Source: Karalla daura
Lineage: Eukaryota > Chordata > Actinopteri > Chaetodontiformes > Leiognathidae
Direction: 5' to 3'
Assembly (NCBI GenBank): GCA_029224185.1
Contig: CM055207.1
Coordinates: forward strand, 9,527,073-9,591,072
Length of the DNA: 64,000 nucleotides
A program made the position numbers and the translations under genes. Shown piece by piece: positions 1 through 13,979 of this stretch; positions within the stretch are counted from its first letter, which is position 1, and the number at the start of each line of letters is the position of its first letter. The notes beneath the pieces were generated by a model. The model was not told the origin of the DNA. It saw nothing but the letters and a program-made list of their open reading frames with translations, and did no database searches.

Positions 1-130
1 AGCTGCAACAATTGATCAATTAATCAACTATTACATAATAGTTGATTGTTCTATAATCAACAATAATTGATTGATTGATTCCAGCATTGAAAAGTCAAAT
101 AATCCAAAATAATGTAATATAAATATTGTT
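1..130. mobile_element. AT-rich MITE-like repeat end with perfect hairpin
   Basis: The window opens with gctgcaac followed by repeated attgat/aatcaa motifs. The 12-base arms at 22-33 and 36-47 are perfect inverted complements with a 2-base loop, and a further aatcaa arm follows near 55-61. A start in gctgcaac plus serial cgatta-like motifs is typical of a dispersed AT-rich nonautonomous repeat common in spiny-rayed fish. Only one end is visible, and no target-site duplication can be checked. Confidence 0.55.
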
Positions 131-3100
131 ATCCAAAAACACATAAATTAGAACAAGATGTAAGAACTGTGACAAAAAGTTAAATCACATTGCTGCTGCA
201 GCACAGTCATAGCCCAAAACAATATTTTTGACACTCAAGTTAGAGTCAAAATACACTGCATATTTATAGTAAGTTGAATTCTGTGAATCACATCCATGGC
301 ATGCTGCTCAGCACCTGTCACATGATGCCGATAGTTTGACTTTTTGTGAAAACATCTCACATTAACAGCAGCACTTTGTCAACTTTTTCACGAGCGACCA
401 TGTCCAAAAAAAGCGAAGGTCTGCCTAAAATGGACCATAAAGCCAGCTAACCTCGTGACAAACAGCACTCACAGAGTCTCCACTTTATTCTTGCTTCGCT
501 CCTCTCTTGCCGTCCTGCCTCATCCCCTATCACAGACAGTCCATGCCTTCATGAGAGGTATCACTGCTGTCAGTTTAATGTCTCGGACGCCTTCTTTCTC
601 ACTGATATTCGTTTCCTGATCTGACACAGGCGGTTCTTCCCAGCGTGAGATGAATTTGATGACGTGTTTTTATTTTCACATCTCTTTAGGTGAAGCACAA
701 AAAAAAAACAATGTTTTTGCTCCTGACATCCTGATCGTCATATCCACATCTGACGCATGCTGCAAATAGCCTGAATGCATCTATTTACGCACGCACATCC
801 ACGGTGCTTAGCATTCTCTGCTCACCTGTAATGGGTTTGTTTTGTCAGTCATCGAAGTTATTTTCTTTGTATGTTCATTTGAATGTCATTCACACAACAT
901 GCTGTTAGGCACCATGCTTTCCCTCCTCATTATGACTTCAATAAGACATTGACATTCTTCAAAAGTGTGACTTTGGCATCATTATGTTGTGACAGTGACA
1001 TTGACGATGACAGTCAAACATGCATAAAAAAAAAGAGATGTAACAAATGTATAGGGAGCTCTGACAAATTGGGCCAGCGGAAGTGTCTGTACGTATAACC
1101 ATGGAAACTGAGTGTGTGCACTGCACAGTGCAATGCTGGGACCATCTGTAGAGAGAAGTGGAAGATACACTGCATGGCAGTAGATAAAAGGGACTGGCTG
1201 ACAAGGTGGGAGTTAAGGTGGGTTGTATGCTGCGCTGAATAAATGGAGTCTGGACTTAAATACTGAGACAGCGTCTGGTGCCGTACCAGCTCGTCTGCAT
1301 GGAGAGCTTCCTGTTTTTGTTCTTTGTTTTTTGTGTTTCTATTGGAGGTATGAATAATTCTCCAAATCCATAATCGATATTTGCATTTCTAGAGTCAGTG
1401 AGGAGAAACTAGGCGAAACTAGATTATATTTCTTCTTACTGTTTTGTGGATGGATGATTTCTAGATTCCTGTGCATGTGGAGACTATGAGGCCTCAGCAT
1501 CCCAGTTGATTAACTGGCCTTTTTTCCCACGGTTTTATGAAGGCAAGATAGCGTAACCAAGCCCAAACGCAATTTAAGATGGTTTCAAATACTAGGCAGT
1601 AGCAATATCAAACTGTCAACCTCTGCAGTATGGTAATCTATGTGTATCTGAGCGGCCATATCCTGCGTAACAGAATAAAAGAATGCGAATTTCCATCTGT
1701 AGAAAGTGTGCAAAATTATTTATTAGTCAGGTGTTCGTGCAAGCAGCTGAGGACAGGAAGAGGGACGCCAGCGAGCTGAGGGATACGGAAACCAGCAGCA
1801 TCAAAGTTTACGCTTGAAGGTAAATAAGGACTAATGCAGAGCCTTGGACAAAATAGCAGGTCATTTTTTACTTTCATTAGAGCTGTCTCTCCTTGACTGT
1901 ACATTGCCGTCTGAGGCAGATTCATGGACTCGACAGATATAAAGAAAGTTAAGTCGGCACTTTTGCTTCTCAGCTTGTTAAATAGTGGCTCAAAAATTGC
2001 CAACAGTGTGTAATTATTAGTCTATTAATTAACTTTTTTCTTAAAAATCTCTGAATAAGTACTTAGTGATGTAAGTAAAGAGGTCATTATGCATGAATTA
2101 CTATCTTAATAACCTAGCACTAAATGAGGCATTAATAAGTGCTTTACTTTGCTGCATCTGGTCAGAGGTGACAATATGGAACTTGAAATAAAAAGCATCA
2201 GTGAATGAAATAACGCAGTACTCACTTTCAGAACCACACGACACAACGCCTCAACACTGGAGTAGACCCTTTTGAATCTGTCAATTACAGTTATATGGTA
2301 GTGTGAGTGCAATAAAAGACGTATTAATTCATACTGTAGCAGCACACAGAGTGCTACACATTTAACAGGAGCACTCTGCTCAGCAGCATGGGAGCCAAAG
2401 ACCAGCGACGTAATAACATTAGAATTCATCTCTCATTTGTTGTTTACTTGGTGCTGCTCCTTTCTGGCAGCTGCTGCTTCAGAGCGAGTCCAGTGCAGTC
2501 TACAAAGCAGCCAATCACGTTTCATGGTGAATTAAAAAAAAAAAGATAGATATATTCTATAGATCTTCATACTTTTAACCTTGAAGAGATGCACTTTTTT
2601 TCTGTTGTTTAAAGGTAGTAACAAGCACTAGAAATCTCTTAAGGTAGATTCATATAATCCATGGAGTCTTCTTTGATTCAGACCGTGACCTTTGTGATGG
2701 ACGGACAACTTTATTGAGCAGTTCTCCCATGGCCTTCAATCTTGCAGAGAGAGAGAAAAGCTCCAAAATGTTGTATATTGCAGCCCACATGTCAAGCTGG
2801 GAGCTTTTTACAGTTTCTCTCAGCAAAACTCTGCCTTTCAGTGCTGTTCATGAGACACGTTAACAATGCGGCAATAAATTATCATCTGAAAGAGATGCCC
2901 TAGTGTTCATGAAAGCAGAGTACCGGCATGTGGAGACATTTTGTATATTTGTTAGAAGCGATGACAGAGAACAGGGCGATGTCGCCCCAGGTGGGAGTAG
3001 TTGATTGTCTGTAAGAATATTCTTCCAGGGCTTTGACGGGCTGCTAATTCATAAACCATTCTGATGGTAATATCAACAAAACTTTCCTGGGGGTGTGAGA

Positions 3101-5260
3101 TTTAAGACACGTTTAACTACCAAAGCTCTATCAAGCAACATCCCTGATATCAATATCAAACCAAATGCGAAGGTTGATAAAGCTGAGGAGTCCCACTGAG
3201 AATCAGACTCAGCTGTTTTTGCTCATTATTTTCACTGACTCCCGGCAGTTCTAATCAACACCACAGAATATATTCTGAGTACAGCGGCCGCTGCTTCTAC
3301 TACCTGATGTAATGCTTCTTCAGATGGCAATGAAGCGAAGCAAGACTGAAGCGACAAAAGTCAAGGATCTACCAAGTCTCTGAGACATCTTAACAATCAA
3401 GTACTTGACTGTTTCTGTGAAGAATGAGCCAATTTTCTGGTGATGCTTCTTTCCTTGGTGCTTGAACTTCTAGCTCTGCAGTCCTGCTTGGTCACTTTCC
3501 CGCTCTCCTTGTGGTCTTCTCGTCGCTCGACCTGGCCACGATTCCTTTCGCCTGTTACTTAGAAAACCTTTAAGATGAAGCGGTACTGTTACACAGCTTG
3601 ACACCCATCAAAGCTTTCAGGGCCTGCATGCTCCATCAAAAGCGTTCAGTGGATGGAGAAATTTCCTCAGGGCCCCCCTCCCCACAATACCTCTCCAACA
3701 TCGGATACCAGGGGTCAGTCTCCAGCCTTTTCTGCAACTGATGATTTGCTCAAATCAGATGCTGGTGTGTGCGTCTCTTCACATGTGAGCAACAGAGCTA
3801 TTAATGTCTTCCAGGAAGGATATGGTGATAAGATATGCAGTGCCGCTCCTCTGATAGAAGGAAACAATATGGCCTCTCCCTTCCCACTACCGAGTGGCTG
3901 TTCTGCCCTCGAGTGCGGCCATTGAAACGACTATAAATGCTTCTGATTTGCACATCGGTCTGATTGAGCATACCGCAGCTTTTATTGAGCCACTTCCACC
4001 AGATTTATCCATCCCAACAATCAAATGTGAAATCCCCATTAGAGGCTTGGTTGGGAGTGACGGTTAGGACAGATTATCTGGTAGTGTGAAGGCTTTACAG
4101 ATTTATCCATCCATCTTAATCACCCTAATTGACTTGTGGTCTGTTCTGAGCCATCCTGATAATATGAGAACCGTTGGCTATCAGCGACCATGCCGGTCCT
4201 TTCAAGGGGCTCAGCGTTTCTCACCTGCCTCGGCAAATTCTGTTTGGTAGGTCTGCCGTTTAGCGCTGCATGCTAATGCCGACTGCATCAATATGCATAT
4301 TAGCGCACATGTGATCGTGCACGACGCCGTGAGATTAGAAGCACTGACATGAGTGGCATATCGGGAGTCGGGAGGATCATCTCAGTTACGTTCTTAGAGC
4401 ATTTGCTAGCAGCTTCGCGTGTAAAAGATTGGCATGGAGGAAAAAACAATCTGTGAAATTTTGAATGATTTAGAAAGTGTCTCGGGATTTGTGAAGCATT
4501 CCCGGTTTTAAACAGCAACTGCTGGTCTCAATCTACCATGACATTATCCACCCTGTCTATTCTCCTAGTCTTCCTCTTTCTGTACTCAGAACCATCATTT
4601 ATAATATCAAATTTTTCCACACAGTCGCTAATTGTTTTGTTTTACAAGAAAACTTTTATTAAACTCATCAACTGTGGCAAAATGGATTAGTATGCTATCT
4701 TTCTCTGCACTGTCTATGGATTTGTGTGTCAGCGAAGGTAATTGGATCATTGATCTGTGCCTTCATCCCTGAATTTGTCTCCTCACATGTTCGTATCTGC
4801 GGTTCCCTTCGGAAGTTGAGCTGCATTACACACTTGGTTTTTTTGTGTAATGAAGTTCAGCTTCATTGAGTTCACCTCCTGGCTCATATATAGACAGATT
4901 ATAACTTTCATCCCGACACACTACAACTTTATATCAACTTTACTCCTCATGACAAGTTACTATTAACTTCATAAATGTATGTATGCATCAGATTTTTCAC
5001 GGTGACACATTGATGACAGAGTGAGAACAAAAACATTTTGCCGATATAGTATCGCTCTCAAGGGCGAGACGCATCTGTGCACAAGCGAGCGAAGCTACAG
5101 TACATGGTATGAAACCAGAGTTGTGCAGTCCTGCTCAGTTACCACTAATTTGGACTCATGTTAACATAGTTAAAAACACTCAAACTTCCCGAAACTTTCA
5201 CTATTTATAGACAAACACCAGCCCAGATTTCCACTCTGCTTCAAGTATTCGGCGAGAGCT
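131..5260. other. Intronic DNA, nothing recognised
   Basis: Only short scattered open frames are present, the longest about 107 codons on the minus strand at 2106-2429, none with a recognisable domain. There are short A/T runs (near 700, 2532 and 2590) and no long microsatellite. I see no SINE copy here. Confidence 0.6.
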
Positions 5261-5270
5261 CTATGAGAGT

Positions 5271-5290
5271 GTATGTGTGTGTGTGTGTGC
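5271..5290. repeat. Short (GT)n microsatellite
   Basis: About nine GT units, followed about 90 bp later by a separate CT-rich stretch (5378-5420). Confidence 0.85.
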
Positions 5291-5377
5291 ATGCACTCAT
5301 TTGCACACATTTGCATGTCATTAGCACTTCAAACCTGCAAACTTGAAAGGCTTTCCTTGTCAAGACACTCTAATCTT

Positions 5378-5420
5378 ACTCTCTCTCTCTCGCAACTTGC
5401 TCTCTTTCTCTCTGTCGTAC
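5378..5420. repeat. CT-rich simple repeat
   Basis: Interrupted (CT)n with runs at 5379-5391 and 5400-5415. An open frame rich in Leu/Ser across it is a product of the repeat. Confidence 0.8.
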
Positions 5421-8400
5421 TATTTCCCAGGTCTCTACTCTCTCACATGAGCAGTGATTAAGGAAGCTCGAGACATCAATTAGAAAGTTTAACCTTCTGT
5501 TCGGAATTATGACAGCTTCCGGGGTATTGGATGCTGTGATGCACTGTGCCGGGCTCGGATGTTGTGCGTTTCCGCAGCTTGCCCCGCGCCAAATAGAAAA
5601 TACCTCAAAATACTGACACCCACCCAAGAAAAGAGATGACAACCTCAAAAAAAGCAAAACAAAAACAAACCTCTAGGTCTTGAAATGGGACAAGGTCGCC
5701 AACTTAGAGCCTTTCCTAGTTTTTAGTTTTTACATGTTTTTAATTTTATTATATGCCACAGGCATAGGGTCAGAAGATTGCACCAGTGTTTGTAATTTTT
5801 GCATCTTCCTTTCTTGCAGAATCATCTCATTATGAGCATTGAGCTTAATCTCACTGCCAGGCATCGAGCACTGACCAGTCTGGGCTTCATATAGATACAC
5901 AAAGTAATAAGTACCCTCATCAGAGGTGCAGAGTACTTGAGGAAAACTCCAAAGTACAAATATATTCTCACGTACAGCCTGACCCGGTAAGAGGCTTGTG
6001 TGAATGCAACCAAGATAACAACCATGTCTAAATACTCGAATAGATTGGATTGACTCATTGGAGAGTTGGATCCCTGCTAATACACAGTTAAGCACATAAG
6101 TGGTTACGTCATATTTTCACACACTTATGGTGATCCAATCACAGGGCTCCTGCAGTATTCCCCCTCCATCCCGGTCGCATTTATTATTCATTAAAGCGCC
6201 ATAAGGGAGAAAAATAGGAGTTCAGTTGGACTACTCCAGTCTGGCAGTTGGACTCATGTCAAGACTCAGGTACTTCTCTCTGTCCATGCAGGACAAGGAA
6301 ATTAGCCAGCAGCTATGGGTGACCGTGAGAGCCTTTAGTTAGCGCCACCAACTGGACAGCTCCAATATTCCCAGTGTTGGTGGTGCATTTGCCTGCAGGC
6401 ATTACCTTGATTTTATCTGGAAAGGATGGGCATGTGTGAATGGCTAAAATCTCTAATCATCCTTAGACTTTGGCCTGTTTGGCAATTTACATGCTACTAT
6501 GTGTGGAAGGGGCTAATGACTCACGGCAGGTATTTAACATGAGTCCCGAGATGGCCGAACGCTGGTTGGACTAATGAGTCACATCATGGATCCTCACCCA
6601 GTATCTCATATGAAACCATAGGTACAAACATGAGTCAACAATTTCCTCCTGAAACTAACCAAGCAGCATCGATGCCTAAATATGGCCAATTTGTTAAAAA
6701 TGCTTTCTGGCAGGTAGACATATTTGACAACCTGTCATAAGAATGCATTAAGTGGTCACAACTTACCATAAAAATGAAACACCGAGACATTACATTCAAT
6801 GAGTTTTGCTAAATGGATTTCAAGCCATCGCCCTCTCACTCTCTCTGTAGTATTACTTTACAATCAAGCATTCAACGCCGCATAATTATTTTTAATTTGT
6901 TGTATCCAGCAGGCTCATGCACTGATTAACTCCTTCAATGATGTTAATACAAATTCAATCAAGCTATTCAATTATTCTAAGAAATAAATAAATAAACAGA
7001 GGGAATGTGAAACGACATCAAACATTCAATCGCGCCCGACTCACTGCAGTATTGATTAATTACCCAACTTAGGGTGCTAGGACCTTACTGTGAGTTTTAT
7101 GACTCTGATGCCAGCAGAGAGAGAGAGAGAGGGGAAAAAAGTTAGGTCATGTAAAAGCGCGGCTACTTTGCAATGCCCTTTTTCTAAATATCATAGCATT
7201 ATACAAGCTTAGGTTTTCCGACACAATGACAACATCTAATTAGAGATGGCAGGACCTTTCATAGACTGCGCTCTGCCAAGATTAATGGGAGCGGCAGTGA
7301 CGAGCGCTCGACTGGCACACTTGCAAAAATATCAACAAAGCTTCAATGCCATCAACATCCCAAAAACCCCAAAGGCATTTCAAAACATGCAATCACTGCC
7401 ATGCTTTCCTGTGAAAAAAAAAATGTTCACATCCACTGAACTGTTTGCAAATGCAGACTTTGACAACATCACTCCTTTTTCTAACAAAAGTTTAGACAGC
7501 TTGCTCAACTGACAAGAACTTCTTGGTGCAGACAAAAAGAGAATACAGCAGTGGCTGGCGACATCTTTAAAAGATTTCCTGTGGCATCGGCGAGAAAATA
7601 GAAGCATCGCTCCATATATTGTCCTTCATCAATTCCATATCGTTTGCCTTTTGAGGCACTGAAGAGATTTAACCTTTGATTTAACCTGAATTTCACTTGT
7701 GTGGGGTGAAAATGATGATTCACTTTGCGTCAGGTTACTGAAAGTGGAAACATGATTCAAATGAAATTATAAGACTTGCCGTATTTCGCTGAGTAAAAAT
7801 AATGTGGGAAACATCTTAACTGGTGTCGAGACGACATGACACCGGAGTCGGTGACAAGGACTTCAGCGCTGCGCTGCATTTAGCTCCAACAATTTTGGGA
7901 GGCGTTCAGTGAGACACTGACAGATACAGCTGGATTTCCATAGCGGTGAAAGTGAATTTGTGTCTCAGCCACAGACTAAATGAAGCAGAACTCAGACAAT
8001 CACCGATAAAAAACAAAAACATACCGACAGATAGCCGCTCCGGGGGGAGTCCCAGAGATGCCGAGCCAATTCCTCAGTTCATTATTTACCTCCGCCACAG
8101 GTTGTACAGAGGTCAAACAGAGCATGGACCATTAGTCACAGTGGCCAGCTCATCAGAGTTCATTTGTAACAGGTAGCAGAGGGTTTTTTTTTTTTTTCAC
8201 GTGAGTGATTCTGAATTTCTTCTTATCACTCAGCTCAGAAAGTACCCGCTCTCAAGAGCCAAAATTAAAATTAACCCTCTCCCAATTCCAATATCAGGGC
8301 TGCTCTATCGGTGTCATGAATGTTAAACAAGTGTTACCTACAGCTGCTTCTAGATCAGCCCTCCACCCTGTCTTACCTGGTCTATACTGTATCATACAAT

Positions 8401-8860
8401 TTGGCACACACACTCACACCAATGCAATTTAAGGCTATGATCACACTGCAGGCAAAAGTGGCCCAAATCTTCTTGTCATGCCGCTGAGAACAAAGCATAT
8501 CTGACCCAATCCACTTCCATATGTGGTCCTAAAATGGATACATATCCCAGGAGGAGGTGGGATGTAAACAATGGACAAAATATGTTTTTTTTTAATCAAT
8601 CTTCTTCGTCACTTGATTCTACTTTTGTTGGCTCAGTCTGCGCAAGAACTTTGACACTGACAGGCGTAGCATTCCCTATTTATTTCCAACAACCCTACCC
8701 TAACATCACATCTTTTGTTGCTCATGGGGGTCATTTAAGGGATATAGACTGGTCAACAAAAATCAGGTCTCCACCACAAAATGAAGTGAGCATTAAGACC
8801 TGCAGTGTGAATGTAGGCATAGAGTTACCCATTAGTCTAAATATAAACATAGCAGATAAA
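5421..8860. other. Intronic DNA, nothing recognised apart from a short (AG)n
   Basis: Holds an (AG)n run at about 7115-7132. The minus-strand open frame at 5730-6095 (121 codons) and the plus-strand frame at 7246-7512 (88 codons) have no recognisable domain and no convincing splice context. The region around 6840-7080 is AT-rich with several attaatt motifs. Confidence 0.5.
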
Positions 8861-8861
8861 T

Positions 8862-8972
8862 GGAGAACCTGTAAAGTCCATAGAAAAATGGTCCTTGGTC
8901 CGATTGGGAGTCGAACCAGTGACCTTCTTGCTGTGAAGTAAGAGAGCTACTTGTGCTATTTTCTCCCTGCTG
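8862..8972 (-). mobile_element. tRNA-derived SINE fragment (head)
   Basis: On the minus strand this shows the SINE head. A gcaagaaggtc-like block precedes a B-box-like ggttcgactcc (plus-strand complement around 8908-8919), then an eroded 'tttctatggactttacaggt' that corresponds to the usual 'ctgtgtggagtttgcatgt' block. Left of 8860 I cannot trace it. Confidence 0.75.
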
Positions 8973-8974
8973 CA

Positions 8975-11900
8975 GCCATTACAAAAAAAAAGAGAAAATA
9001 GTATTTTAGTTTTCTGGCTGGCGAGATGTGGCTCATGAGATCAGCTATACACAATGTGATTCGAAACTCAACCATATGGGAGATGTTCTGTCAAGATGAC
9101 ATCGTTTTGTATATTTATTTTGTATTTTTAGCCTTGCCCTCATTCCCTCAACAAACAGCCCATGGGATTTATCTACAGTGGGCTATAAATTAACTCTACC
9201 ACAGTCACACGACTCACATTGCCACCCCTAAGCTTCCCTCAAAATGGTACTATACGGTATTTTAGTAGATCTTGATACCCAGTCACAAATTCAAGTTAGA
9301 ATACAACAGAGAGACACCACAGCGGCAAAGACCAAAGGGAGCGACATTAAACGTCCTTGACGACGTGTTAGCAACAGTCTCTAGAGTTTATTATAATTCA
9401 AACAAAATATTAACATCTTTTTACATTTGTAATTGTCATCAAATTATCTCCCCAACAACTTCCCCAAAACACGGGAGCAGGAAGTGCAACGCTAACTCAT
9501 TTCCTGGTTTCAGGGCTCATTCCTGCAGCACTCCACTGCTGCTGTCCTTGTTTTTAAAGCCCCGGCAGACACGTTACCATGCATGAATTTACATCATGAC
9601 CTGTTTTCTGCTTTTGACATTCTATATGACTGTGCCAACGCAACATAAAACATCACTCTTTGGATGACAGACCCCTTTCCCACAAAATCACTACATGCCA
9701 GCACAACGTACGTATATAGTAAAGCGCTCTGGAAAGGGGTCACTGCACTTGAATTTGCATATAGATAAGACGTCTTAGCCTCCGAAATTCACTGTGGTTC
9801 CCCCGGATGTGTGAATCAGTGGTCCTGGCTGCCAGGAGTAAAAGAAAAAGAAAAGAGGAAAAGACAGAAATAGTGAAATATTAAGCTCATATGAGAAATA
9901 CATAAATTTAAAAAGTAACCAAGATAGTTCCAACCAAAAATCCTGACTACGATAAAAAACAATATCATCCAATATGATACTATCCAATCCGATACAATAC
10001 GATACAACTTTTGATAGTCACAGTGGGGAACTCTGCCCAGCAAGCATAGTATGTAAGAAGGAAAAATACAATTTAAACATTAGTAGAAACATAGTCACAT
10101 TTATATATGAGGGAGTGATCTTTCAATAAAAGTAAGTCAAAAGAAAAGTTCTGATTACTTTGATATCTCCAACTCAAACTCAAACTCTATTTCTCTTTTT
10201 TTAATTTTCCTTCCTCTCAATGAATCAAAGGTAATTATGAAAGTGAAGTTTTAAGGGACATGACCTGTGTATCTACAGATAACCATGTAATTTCATTAAA
10301 TTGGGCGGCACCGAGCTGCTGTTTCTAGAACTAGGATGAGCTGAAAGTCCTCGTTCACTGTGGCCATTGATGAGGTAACAAAAAAGGCATGGCACCATTT
10401 CTTTGTAAAAAAAAAAAAAAAGACTCAAAGAATTAAACTTTATAATTGCTCTATAAGAGTCTCAAACTGTGCACCTGAGCTCTATTAGTCAACATCTACT
10501 GTATTTATATTGACAAATGGACACTTATCCCCGGTCTGCTTGTGTGCTTTCCTGAGAAGGTGGATTAAACTAGTCTGTCGCTCGGCAGTTGAGACAGGTT
10601 GAGGTGGAACAAAGGGATTTGGTTCTGTCTCCTTTCATTTGCTACTTTACTTAATTAAATTCTAATTCAATCCTGGAGCCACTCCGTCAGTAAACATGGG
10701 CAGCTCTCCTGGAGCAGTACCGAGCGATCCCTCTTGTGAAAACATGTCGAGTAGAACGAAGATATCAGGAATAATAAAGAATCACGTCAGATCGTTTGAT
10801 GATGAAATATCACCTCAGTTAGGCACCACCAACTGCACCTATTCCTCCTCTATTTTCGTCTTGTGTTTCCCCATCTCTCGTTGAAGCGTTCTCTTCTTTA
10901 CTGATTTCACTCAATCCGCCGGCCTGCATTTCCAAACTAACTGATCTGTTTATCATATTTGACACCCTTCTGGATCAAAATGTACAAGCTGCAGCTTAGA
11001 TAAAGCCAGCAGAGATGCTGCGGCGAGATGCCTGAGCGTTGCTTCACTTCACTTCTGACGGAGAGGGGAAAAAAGTGAGGAAGACGAGCATGATTTGTGA
11101 GGAAAGATGCCCCCCCCTTCTTCAAAAAAAAGGCTCTTTGTTTTGTTTTCCAGATAAAAGGCTAATTAGCTATGATTCCCTTGCAAGTCAGTGAGAAACA
11201 GCCTTACATGCAAACAGCCGCTGCTTTACATCATGTGCGTTTTAAAACACACTAAGTATTAACACCTCTCCTTTATCAACCACCCGCCGATGCGCTCCAT
11301 CAGAGCAGCAACCCCAGAAAACCCTGAGCAGAATATAAAAGAGTCTGGAAGTTAAAAAATAAAAAACAGTCTCTTTCTCGATGAAGTGTCTCATTGAAAA
11401 GATGAGATCAGTGGAGCTCCCCCTGGTGGAGCAGTGATAACCATCCGGACCACAGAGGGGGTCCTGAACTCCTAATCTGACACATTTGTACCCATGAAAC
11501 AGAAGGAAGTTACATCCTTAGTCGCCACCGTCTCCCTGTTTGAGCAAAATTACATTTAATTAACCCACCTAGAGCCTGTCCCCTGTCTTGCCCGGTCCTC
11601 CTGTCCTAATGAGAGTGGCAAGAAATCCTCCAGAGAGACTCCATCTGCATGCGACCGAGACATCAAAGTCTGCAGTCGTAGTGTGTTATATACGCTCTCT
11701 ACTCTGTGTCCACTGTTTGAAAATAATTTAGTCTAAACATCAGTAATGAGAAGCAGCTGTTATGCTTCCCCGGCTGCGCTCACAATGAGATGATGAGTAG
11801 TAGTAGAGGGGGGGGTTTGCCCGCAACAAGCCCGGGCCGTAGCCATCCAGATCCAGAGCTGCCTCAGTTTGCGGCATTTACTCTCAAGCACTCGGTCGTG

Positions 11901-13495
11901 ACTTCAGCAGGAAGTCTTGGCGGGCATTTGATGTGAGGAGGAGAGAAGCGGGATTCGGGTGTGGGTGCGTCTGTCATCTTGTTTGTGATCTTCTCCCGGC
12001 TCTGTAAATTTGATTGTGCACAGCTCCCTTCAGAAGTGTTGACTTTGTAAACGTGGGGTTCATGAAGCCTCCGCGGCTGGATTCCACATTCCCTCTCATG
12101 GACGTGTTTTATTCTCCACTGCCACTTTCTCCGGGATCTGCTGCGAGGGATTAAAGCCAGTGGCCAGAGTCACGTAGCTTCTAATTAGCCTCCTTCCACA
12201 TATCTGTCTGACAGCTTCGTAGATTTCATCTTGCCTTTTTTCAAATGCTTCTCAAAGGGTTCAAACTATTTAGCAGGGTCAGAGCACACTTAATTTAATT
12301 CATCATGCTATTTGTCCTTGCTATATTTGGATTCTTAAGATGTTGTTTTTTTCCTCTTTTTTCTTACTATTTGTGAAGACAGGGTCATACAAATCTTCAT
12401 TTGTTTTTTTTTTCATGTCTCATTTTAAGCATGGAGTATTCTTATCACTGTTTTACCAAAATGGAGGTCCATTCTGAGGTGTATAGCTGTTCATTAGGAA
12501 GGCAACATTTTGGTATAATTACTTTATACTTCTTTTTGTATTTATCTGCAAAAGTCTTTTCAGATGGTTTTGGTCTTTTTATTACAGTCCAGCATGTTCA
12601 CTCTTATGTATTCATCTTATCTTTCAGCTTGAGAGACTGGGAATTGATATTTCTGATTATTTATTATATAATCATGATTTTTATTATGTGCACTCACACC
12701 TGCTTTATTTGGTGAGGTCAGTTCCATGAGGTTCTTTTTCTGATGAATCCTATTATGCAACGCGTTGTGTGTTCACTTTCCTGATTAGTGTTAGAAGCTC
12801 ACCTGTTTACATCGATTGCCTGTTCCTGTTAGAGTTTCAAGCTGGTACGATTTTGTTTTCACCAGCAGTAAATACAAGCAGTTTTTATCTGTGCTGGTGT
12901 CTGTGTTTTCTATGTTCTGAAGTGTGCAATGACATGTTTTTACTCTCTGTTTAGTTAAGGAAAAAGAGACAAACAAAGATGAGACACTGTCCTGTGCTCA
13001 GCCCTTTGGTAAACTATCACTCTGACACTGCAGGAACTAGGCACTGTTTTCCAAACAGAGCAAAACTATTTTTGGGGACGTAATTGTGGAAAACAGCTTC
13101 TAGCTTCAGGTCTTCGGGTGATCGTCTCCCATGGCAGTGTTTGAGTGACATTTGAGAGCCAGCTGTGGTGGGAGAGTGTATTAACAGAGCTGGTTTCGCT
13201 GTCACATTGTCCCAGAGGCCACTTGCAGTTCTGCAACCCCCGCGGCCCAAAAAGCCTCCATAGAGTGCCATTATAAAAGAGACGCCAGCTACTGCAAGCA
13301 AGGTCAATTATAAGGCTTTGTACATGAAAGAATGAGGATTAATGGAGGCAAAACTGCCCCAGGACCAACTGACACATAATGTATGTAGCTTCACTAGTCT
13401 TGACTAGCTTCACACTGCCTATAGAGCAATTCTTATTCATGCATGTGCATCCTGTTAATGCGACTCATATCCACTGTATTTTTCATCCTTTAGGA
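8975..13495. other. Intronic DNA, no gene recognised
   Basis: Contains an A-run at 10408-10422, a degenerate GATAC-rich patch at 9950-10015, and T-rich DNA at 12300-12700 whose hydrophobic open frame (12401-12715) follows from the base composition. The longest frames are around 104 codons and show no domain. Confidence 0.5.
9950..10015. repeat. Degenerate gatac/atcc short-period repeat
   Basis: The motifs gatac, atcc and aatac recur at 5-11 bp spacing across about 65 bp. This resembles the gatac-rich cores of some fish dispersed repeats, but the family is not identified. Confidence 0.45.
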
Positions 13496-13790
13496 GTGGA
13501 CATGGCCTACACAGTGGATTAGTGGTTATCACTGCTGCCTCACAAGCAAGAAGGCCCTGGGCTCAAAGCCCAGTCAGACCAAGAGCCTCTCTGTGTGAAG
13601 TTGGCAAATTCTCCCCTAGAGTTTTCTCTTGGTACCCTGGTTTCCTCCCACAGTTTACAACGAGCCTCACTAACTGTCTGCCAGTGTGTTTGTGCCTTGT
13701 GATGGGCCGGTGACCTGTCTAGGGCGCAGTCCTTTCCTTCGCCCTTATTGTGTTATAGATGGGGTGGGCTTCAGAGGCACTCTGTTGTAT
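13496..13790 (+). mobile_element. tRNA-derived SINE, nearly full length
   Basis: The plus-strand order is that of the family. An A-box-like region (gtggattagtggttatcactg, two parts around 13514-13533) is followed by cctcacaagcaagaaggccc and a B-box-like gggctcaaagcc at 13559-13570. Then come ctctctgtgtgaagttggca, a cctcccacagt block, and the gtgatgggccggtgacctgtc block near 13699. The tail is eroded, with a (TGGA)n run following at 13939-13970. Confidence 0.85.
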
Positions 13791-13938
13791 TTCCATTACA
13801 GAGTTTCACAAACTAAAAACAATCATTTTAAAGTTTTGACAAAGTACAGTTGCTACTTTTTTTTAGCAATGAGTTTTTTTTCTTTTAATTGATGTTTTTC
13901 TATTACCACTTTGCAATACACATAAATAGTGTAAGATA

Positions 13939-13972
13939 ATGGATGGATGGATGGGTGGATGGATGAATGGAG
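13939..13972 (+). repeat. (ATGG)n microsatellite, possible SINE tail
   Basis: Seven to eight units of atgg with one gggt variant. The tail of this SINE family normally ends in tggatgg, so this is probably the 3' end of the copy at 13496, separated from it by about 150 bp of T-rich DNA that may be a later insertion. Confidence 0.8.
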
Positions 13973-13979
13973 AGAGTAA

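Noticed and set aside
12401..12715. Hydrophobic 104-codon frame resembling a membrane protein
   Set aside because: T-rich DNA always yields Phe/Leu/Ile-rich frames. No conserved motif.
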